Shown in pieces: positions 57,175 to 64,000 of a stretch of 64,000 nucleotides of DNA. Both the position numbers and the translations under genes were made by a program. How positions within the stretch are numbered: position 1 is the stretch's first letter; each line of letters opens with the position of its first letter. Source of the DNA: Budorcas taxicolor (Eukaryota; Chordata; Mammalia; Artiodactyla; Bovidae); the NCBI RefSeq assembly GCF_023091745.1, contig NC_068910.1, forward strand, positions 178,181,170 to 178,245,169, in the 5' to 3' direction. The notes under the pieces were generated by a model. It was given only the letters and a program-made list of their open reading frames with translations. It did not search any database and was not told the origin of the DNA.

Positions 57175-58147
57175 AATGAGTGAGTTATATGGGTACATCA
57201 ATTATCTTAATAAAGCTCTTAAAAGTCTGACCCTCTTAAAATTTTTTTCTAGGCATTTATGGGAATTTGTTTGGTCTGAAAAGGCCAATTAGGATAAGAC
57301 TGCTGAAGGTTTTTTAAAGATAATTATTATTTGTGAAAATATATCTACAAACTATATAGTCTGGGCATAATAGCAAGAGCTGGTACCAGATTTATGAATC
57401 AAATAAATTTAGAGGGAGATTTTAAAGTCCACTACGAAGATCTCACCTTTGTTTCTAATGCTAATGATGTTAGATGTTTCTTTTATCCAAGTGCTAAGTT
57501 TCATAGAAACTAATCAATAGTCATATTACTCATTCTGAGGTAATAAAGCAGTAAAATTGGATTCAGAACAATATGACCTTCATTAAGAAGTTCTGCAATA
57601 ATTTTAAAGTAAGGAACTTACATGATATCTTAAAAAGACTCACCTACAGTGATCTTTCAGCTCACAATCAGTCATGGCAGTTAAACAATGCAGATGAGAT
57701 GTTTCAAATCTGCTGTTTTCCTCTGTCTAATACCAAATTCCATCACAGAGTGGCTTCAGTGAATGTTCAATTTTATTTTTAATATCTGCAGATTCAGCTG
57801 GTAATTATTGGGTGTGACAGAAGCCCCAACTGAAAAACCTAGGACCTTATGACATCCTTTTCACACTAACTTGTCAGCAACTGTGATCTCAGTAGAGGCT
57901 GTGATTGCCCCATGAAGAGAGCTACCATGTGGATTCTGTCTTCTACTTTGTGAGACTGATCACCAGAAATTCAAGTCTTCTGATGATGAAACTTGCAAAA
58001 AGTATACTTCAAACAAATTGACTATTTACTGGTTTTCACATTGGTTACATTTTTAGTAGTTCTTCAGTTTCTAAGCCTTATAAAAATGCAGTATTTCCTC
58101 TAAAAACATTTATTTGTACATTAAGACAAGCAGAGCATAGTGAAAGT
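57175..58147. other. Unique AT-rich sequence
   Basis: 1 kb without recognised repeat or gene. Confidence 0.5.
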
Positions 58148-58159
58148 ACTGAGTCCAGC

Positions 58160-58430
58160 TGCTGCTGCTAAGTCACTTCAGTCGTGTCCGACTCTCTGCG
58201 ACCCTACAGACAGCAGCCCACCAGGCTCCCCCGTCCCTGGGATTCTCCAGGCAAGAACACTGGTGTGGGCTGCCATCTCCTTCTCCAATGCATGAAAGTG
58301 AAAAGTGAAAGTGAAGTCACTCAGTCGTATCCAACTCTGAGCGACCCCGTGGACTGCAGCCTACCAGGCTCCCCCGTCCATAGGATTTTCCAGGCAAGAG
58401 TGCTGGAGTGGGGTGCCATTGCCTTCTCTG
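58160..58430 (-). mobile_element. Bov-A2 SINE, full-length, young-looking
   Basis: Complete dimer in reverse with little divergence: 'tgctgctgctaagtcacttc', 'gcatgaaagtgaaaagtgaa' linker, 'ggggtgccattgccttctct'. A perfect 12-bp TSD 'actgagtccagc' lies at 58148-58159 and 58431-58442. Confidence 0.96.
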
Positions 58431-58442
58431 ACTGAGTCCAGC

Positions 58443-58740
58443 AGCGGTCCATTAAATTAAGTGAACAATTTCAGAATACCTCAAGTTGTAGGTAATTAGA
58501 AATGGGTTCAGGATATGATTATAAGTCAAAATAGCTGGCTATATAAGCAACGTTCGCCAGACTCTGTAAATCAGCTCAATTGTCTGATTTTCCCCATTCA
58601 GAATATACCCCCAAATGAACTGAAACAGTTTCAGTTTGGACTTGACTCCCTTTTCTACCCAGATCCTACTCCTGATTTGTTATCTGTAAGCGAAATGGGA
58701 GGACTCTGTCAGCCGGAGTGGTCTGTGCCTCTGTGTCCCG
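58443..58740 (+). other. Unique island containing an exon-like segment
   Basis: 298 bp between two ruminant retrotransposons. 58602-58685 is 84 nt, open in one frame, preceded by 'tgattttccccattcag' and followed by 'gtaagc'. This meets basic splice-site rules, but no homologous protein is recognised. It is not called as a gene. Confidence 0.3.
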
Positions 58741-59892
58741 TTGTTGTTCAGTCTCTCAGTCATGTCCAACTCTTAGTGACCCCATGGACTGCAGCGTGCC
58801 AGGCTTCCTTTTCCTTCATCATCTCCTAGAGTTTGCTCAAACTCATGTCCATTGAGTCGGTGATATCATCCAATCATCTCATCATCTGTTGCCCCCTTCT
58901 CCTGCCCTCAATCTTTCCCAGCATCAGAGTCTTTTCAAATAAGCCAGTTCTTCGCATCAGGTGGCCAAAGTATTGGTGCTTCAGCATCAGTCCTTCCAGT
59001 GAACATTCAGGGTTGATTTCCTTTAGGATTGACTGGTCTGATCTCCTTGCAGTCCAGGGGGACTCTCAAGAGTCTCTAGCACCACAGTTTGAAAGCATCA
59101 GTTCTTCAGTGCTCAGCCTTCTTTATGGTCCAACTCTCACATGGGTATATAACTATTCAAAAAACCATAGCTTGACTATATGGACCTTTGTAGGCAAAGT
59201 GATGTCTCTATTTTTTAATATACTGTCTAGGTTTATCATAGTTTTACTTCCAAAGAGCAAGAATCTTTTAATTTTGTGGCTGTGGTCACCATCTGCAGTT
59301 ATTTTGGAGCCAAGAAAATAAACTCTGTCACTGTTTCCATTTTCCCCCCATCTATTTGCAACGAAGTGGTGGGGCTGGATGCCATGATCTTAGCTTTTTG
59401 AATGTTAAGTTTTAAGCCAGCTTTTTCACTGTCCTCTTTCACTATCATCAAGAAGTTCTTTAGTTCTTCTTTGCTTTCTGCCATTAGGGTGGTGTTATCT
59501 GCATATCTGAGGTTATTGATATTTCTTCTTGCAATCTTGATTTCAGCTTCTAGTTCATCTAGCCTGGCATTTTGCATGATGTACTATATATATAAGTTTA
59601 AATAAGCAGGATGACAACATACAGCCTTGACATACTCCTTTCCCAATTTTGAACCAGTCCATTGTCCCATGTCTGGTTTTGACTTTTGCTTCTTGACCTG
59701 TTTACAGATTTTTCAGGAGACAGGTAAAGTGGTCTGGTATTCCTGTGTCTTTTAAGAATTTTCCACAGGTTTTTGGTGATCCACACAGTCAAAGGCTTTA
59801 GTTTAGTCAGTGAATCAGAAGTAGATATTTTCTGGAATTCTCTTGTTTTTTTCTATGATCCAACAGATGTTGGCAATTTCACCTCTGGTTAA
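58741..59892 (-). mobile_element. BovB LINE, older diverged copy
   Basis: 1.15 kb in reverse, from 'ttgttgttcagtctctcag' to 'gttggcaatttcacctctgg'. More diverged than the other BovB copies, with several short indels. On the minus strand, 59577-59299 carries 'NNLRYADNTTLMAE', again with YADN for YADD, and 'KLNIQKAKIMASSP'; frameshifts separate it from the rest. No clear TSD. Confidence 0.92.
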
Positions 59893-60519
59893 TCATCAGG
59901 GCTCACCTGGGGTTTTGGGTTCCTCACTTGGTTTTTATACCTTTCAGTTATAGCTTCTGGGACTATGATGTTATTATTTCTAAACAAGGCTTCTTATGAT
60001 GGTATATATACAGTCAAATATCCACGGTGGTTGGGGACAAAGAAACATGGTTTTCTAGGCTCCACTCTGCTGAGGACAACTTTTTATCAATTATTTTTGA
60101 AAAATCAGTATTTAATTTATATTATTATGGCTCTGTAAGTATTATCCACAGCTGAACCATGCATCTGTGATTATGATGGTAATTATTATTTTCCTTTGTA
60201 TCCAATTTGCTTTTCTTGGAGTTATTGTCACTGATTTCTATTTAATACTTACCTGACACTCAAATCTTAATTTTCTTTTAGTGCTGAAAGTCTGTTTCTG
60301 GAAGACTCACCATCAGGTAATCACTTGTGTTCTCTTTCATTGTAGAATTTTCTGCTTCTCTGCTCCAATATGGATGAATTTATCTACAGACCTGCTGTAC
60401 TACTATTAACTAGAAAGCCTTTTATGCCATCATTCTGGGAATTTCTTCATCTCTCTTTTCTGTCAGATCTCTTGTTTTACTTGAATCCCACGTGTTTCTC
60501 TTAATTTACCCCTGCATGT
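59893..60519. other. Unrecognised sequence
   Basis: 0.6 kb; might hold an old L1 relic, but I cannot align it with confidence. Confidence 0.4.
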
Positions 60520-60532
60520 TGATACATCCTCT

Positions 60533-60744
60533 GTGCTGTGCTTAGTAGCTCAGTCATGTCTGACTCTTTGCAACCCCATGGACTATAGCCCACCAGGCTC
60601 CTCTGTCCATGGGATTCTCCAGGCAAGAATACTGACTGAAGGGTAGCCTATCCCTTCTCCAGGGGATCTTCCCAACACAGGAATAGAACCTGAATCTCCT
60701 GCATTGCTGTGGGATTCTTTACCAGCTGAGCCACCAGGGAAGCC
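60533..60744 (-). mobile_element. Bov-tA SINE with perfect 13-bp TSD
   Basis: Reverse copy from 'gtgctgtgcttagtagctc' to 'ctgagccaccagggaagcc'. Direct repeats 'tgatacatcctct' at 60520-60532 and 60745-60757 flank it without mismatch. Confidence 0.95.
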
Positions 60745-60757
60745 TGATACATCCTCT

Positions 60758-61267
60758 AGCTGCTTTCTATAAAGATAAATTTGAGGCATGGTATGTCTGG
60801 GAGTTCCTTAATTCTATTCTTTTTTTTTTTTTAATTCTATTCTTAATTTGACCTTTTGCCTAGATCTAGAATTCTACATTTGAAATATTTCTTTCAGAGT
60901 TTTGAAAGCATCATTCCATTTTCTTCTTACTTCCAAATTTGCCATTAATAAATCTGATGCTCTTCTAATACTTAATACACATGACCTCTTAAATAAAATC
61001 CTTCTGTAGAAGCACCCAAGATCTTTCCATTATCCCTAATACTTAGGAATGTTGTAGTAAAGTACCTTTTAAAATTTGTTGCCTCCTTTTAAACTGAAAA
61101 TTCACATCCTTTGGAGAAGGAGGGTAGGGAAAGTTCTGTGATGCTTTGTTTTTTAACTTAATAAGCATATATATTTTGAAAAAGATATGTATGACGGTTT
61201 ACTCTCTATTTTGAATTTGTTAGTGTTTCCTTAGTTTAATGATATGCCTTCCTGGTAAGCTGGTTTT
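60758..61267. other. Unrecognised sequence, possibly old L1
   Basis: Pieces such as 'tttgaaatatttctttcagag' and 'catcattccattttcttctt' recall reversed old L1 sequence, but the alignment is too weak for a call. A 15-T run at about 60820-60834 is flanked by 'aattctattctt' on both sides (60809-60820 and 60832-60843). Confidence 0.35.
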
Positions 61268-61605
61268 TTTTTGTTAATTGAAGTATAGTTCCTTTAAAAT
61301 GTGTTAGCTTCAGGTGTGCAGCAAAGTGGATCAGTTATACATATGCATATACATACTCTTCTTTAGTTTCTTTTCCCATATAGATCATTACAGAGTATTC
61401 AGTAGAGTTCCCTGGGCTATACAGTGGGTTCTTATATCTATTTTATGCATAGTAGTGTATATATGTCGATCCCAACCTCCCAATTTATCCTACCCATCCC
61501 CTTTCTCCCTGGTAACCATACATTTGCTTTCTACATCTGTGACTCTGTTTCCGTTTGTAAATAAGTTCATTTGTACCACTTTTTTTAGATTCTACAACTG
61601 TATCT
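61268..61605 (-). mobile_element. Artiodactyl L1 3' UTR
   Basis: Reversed L1 3' end: 'cttcaggtgtgcagcaaagt', 'agagttccctgggctataca', 'cccctttctccctggtaacc' and 'aataagttcatttgtaccac'. T-rich at the left end (61266-61273). Confidence 0.88.
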
Positions 61606-64000
61606 TATTAGTTTCATTTTCTGTTTTGAGCTACAGCTAAGACTGCTCCTACATCTGGTTTTCTGCTTCAAAACTTTTATTCCTATTTCTCACCTGCTTG
61701 TGCTCTTGTCTCCCATTCTCTTTGACCTTGGGTATTTGTCTTTTTAAAATTCTTTAACTGTCATTATAATAGAGTTTTGGGAGAGGGTAGAAATAAATGC
61801 AGGTGTTCAAACTACTGCAATTATCTGGAACTTCAGAATTTATATTGCATTTCATGTAACCTTGATGGTTCTAGCTGTCAGTATAGTTTGCCAAGATTTT
61901 TCAGATCTTGGCACACAGTGTGTATCACCAAGCTTTTTGATATCTGCAAATATATCCTTTTGGGGAGTTTAGGATGAACACAGCTATTCTGTAGATTTTT
62001 CTAAGGTTTTCAGCAAAAGAAATACTCAGATATATCTGTCTCTCTAATGCACACCTCCATACACACACACAGAGTAGTTACTCTTAAATCTATAACTTAT
62101 GATTTTTGAATAGCATAGTTTGAGGCTTTAACTGGCATGGTTAACCAGACTGCAAGTAGCTGATTACTTTTAATAGGACATTATTGATTCTGTTTTTAGA
62201 CCTTTCCACTATGCTTGCTAAATAGCCTCTATTTAACATGGGTTGAAGGTGACCCATAAGGTGCATACACGGTTTTTGTTTACCTTGTGTTTTACAGAGA
62301 AGGGAGCTTAAATCAATTTGATGGAAGATGCCAAAATATTCTAGAAAGAATCACGTCTTTCTCACAAATGCAAAAAAGGTCAATTTGAAGCAAAATAAAA
62401 AAAAATACTTTTTGTGCTATCTGATTCCATTTTATTCACATATCTAAAATGAAGTTGTATAACGTCTGAGCTGCAACTTAATATTTCCAAAAATTTTGCT
62501 TTTGAAACTTTGAAGGTGAAATTTGAGTTTGTTTCCCTAACCTAGTTTCCTTACCATAGTCTATCTTATCGCGGATCTCTCCTGTTGATATTAACAAGTT
62601 CTCTTGATTGTCATTGAAATCATTATTGTATATATGTGGCATTTCCCTTTCTGTTTTTTTAGGTGAATAAAAAAGGCACAAAATATAAAAACTGAATATC
62701 ACAAATGATCATACTTATCTTTCAGTTTAAATTTACAAAGGCATATTCCCTGTTAAATTACATACTAAAAGACATAAATTTCCTTTTTAAATCATCAAAT
62801 TCTTTTAAGAGGAAAAGAATTTGAACCTCATCCAAGCTGGTTTTATTCTTCAATAGCCACTACCTATTTTCACTTTCATTCAAGAATGCAGATCATTAAG
62901 AATCATGTCAGTTGATCTGGCTAACATAAAAGTTGTGAATTTTTCTGAGTATCCTTTCAACAGTCTTAAGTAGTAACACTGGTGACTGAAGGGGAAGTAA
63001 AATATTTTACATCAACTCAAGCCCTAAGTATCAATGAATTCAGTTACAAAAGATGCTCCTTTGGGCTTTCTTGGTTCTATTTCATAAAATATAGCCCTGG
63101 AAGGCCCAGGACACAGTCACCAGCTAGCTGCTGTGCTGTCCGTCCCCAGAAAAGCTTGTCGTCCTGCTGATAATTTGAAGTGTCTCTGAGCAGGCGCTCT
63201 GCCTTGTAACATTAGCTCATCATTTCTCTTGGACTTAAATAGAGAGGACCTGCCTCCGTATGATATCAGATCGGAAGCAGATGCTGGTGTATCTGAACTA
63301 CAGGGCAGTGAAAATGAACGAGACTTACCATGGTGCTTGACCATGCAGTAAAGATCATGATATAGTCATCATTGTTGTTATTGTAAGGTTCGTCCTTCTC
63401 ATTTCTTACCATAATGGTTTATAAAATGAATAGAGAAGTCCTGTGCTTTTTATATAGTCCCATGAGAGCCATTATTAAGACAAAATGGTTGCAATTGTAC
63501 AGCAACCTGTAATTACATATTATATTTAGGCCAGGGCAGTTCAGGTGTGATTATTTCACTATTACTTCTTTTTGTGATTTATTTTTTTCCTGTTGTAGTG
63601 AGAACTCTTCCAACAGTAGATACGGAGGTGGGGGGAAATAAAACCCTGACAACTTTTCTTTGATGAAACAACTTAATACATAAAATACTTTTACAGTAAG
63701 AGATTAAAATGAGTTCTAGCAATATTATATTAGGCTAATCTGAACAGAAGTATTAATGTAGCATATGCGATTAAAATATTATTGCCAACATCATAACTAA
63801 GAACAGACTTTCCCAGTAGCACTCAGAATACTGTAAATATGTACTTAGAGTAAGTAAATATATACTTCAACAGAAAGATAGCATACATAAAATTGTCATA
63901 AAAGATTCCTCCAATATTCCTCCAAAATATTGTGCTACAATAATGGGATTGTGTTAGAAGGGCACAAAGGTCACATTTCAAGTAACAATTCAAAAAGTTG
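61606..64000. other. Unique or unassigned sequence to window end
   Basis: 2.4 kb with no confident repeat. 61640-61860 faintly resembles reversed old L1M. A short (CA)n lies at 62056-62070. Segment 63100-63420 is less AT-rich, has several CpG, and carries exon-like signals described in the findings. Confidence 0.45.

Noticed and set aside
58833..59321. 162-codon plus-strand open frame
   Set aside because: Antisense reading of the older BovB; the same leucine- and serine-rich shadow protein occurs at every reversed BovB copy here.

Overview
This window is mammalian nuclear DNA from a ruminant artiodactyl (Bos, Ovis or a close relative). The diagnosis rests on interspersed repeats confined to this clade: RTE-type BovB LINEs, BovB-derived and tRNA-derived Bov-tA / Bov-A2 SINEs (the Bov-A2 copies end in an AGC microsatellite), CHR-type tRNA-Glu SINEs, and L1 copies with the ruminant 3' UTR. 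No protein-coding gene, rRNA or tRNA gene, CRISPR array, operon or prokaryotic feature can be supported. The window reads as an intergenic or long-intron segment. All recognisable protein similarity belongs to decayed retrotransposon ORFs.

Layout. 1-5.1 kb: an old L1MA-like LINE (+) carrying a Tigger-like DNA transposon, then unique sequence. 5.1-6.9 kb: four minus-strand SINEs. 6.9-15.7 kb: an old L1 3' end, then the dominant object, a minus-strand ruminant L1 with its 5' end at about 15,667 and its tail at about 7,857. It has a 2.8-kb 5' UTR, a broken ORF1 and a broken ORF2 that has lost its reverse-transcriptase core, and it is split by a later plus-strand BovB with a 9-bp target-site duplication (TSD). 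15.7-24 kb: Bov-A2, MIR, unique DNA, a 1.34-kb BovB (-) with a 10-bp TSD, Bov-tA and an MLT1 LTR. 24-43 kb: L1 3' ends, a probable solo class I ERV LTR, MIRs, MER5A-like elements, a Tigger fragment, MaLR-type LTR pieces and SINEs among unique AT-rich DNA. 43-46.4 kb: a CHR SINE, BovB (+), BovB (-) tail-to-tail, an L1 tail and Bov-tA. 46-57 kb: MIR and L2 fossils, Bov-tA copies, a short BovB with a 15-bp TSD and a Bov-tA with a 27-bp TSD. 57-64 kb: CHR-1, Bov-A2 with a 12-bp TSD, an older BovB, Bov-tA with a 13-bp TSD, an L1 3' end and unique DNA.

The elements form a readable age series: MIR, L2, MER5, Tigger and MLT1 are old and mammal-wide; L1MA and L1M are intermediate; ruminant L1, BovB, Bov-tA and Bov-A2 are younger and are found inserted into the older ones. 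BovB probably supplied the enzymes for Bov-A/Bov-tA mobilisation, because both share a 3' tail; this is established family knowledge and is not shown here. I found no evidence for a novel multi-gene system. The points most worth checking are the RT-deleted L1 with its tandem 5' UTR repeats, the inverted BovB pair, the unusually long TSD, the solo LTR, and a few exon-like islands in non-repeat DNA. Family names come from recognising consensus sequence by eye; no database search was run, so boundaries of diverged repeats are good to roughly 10-50 bp.
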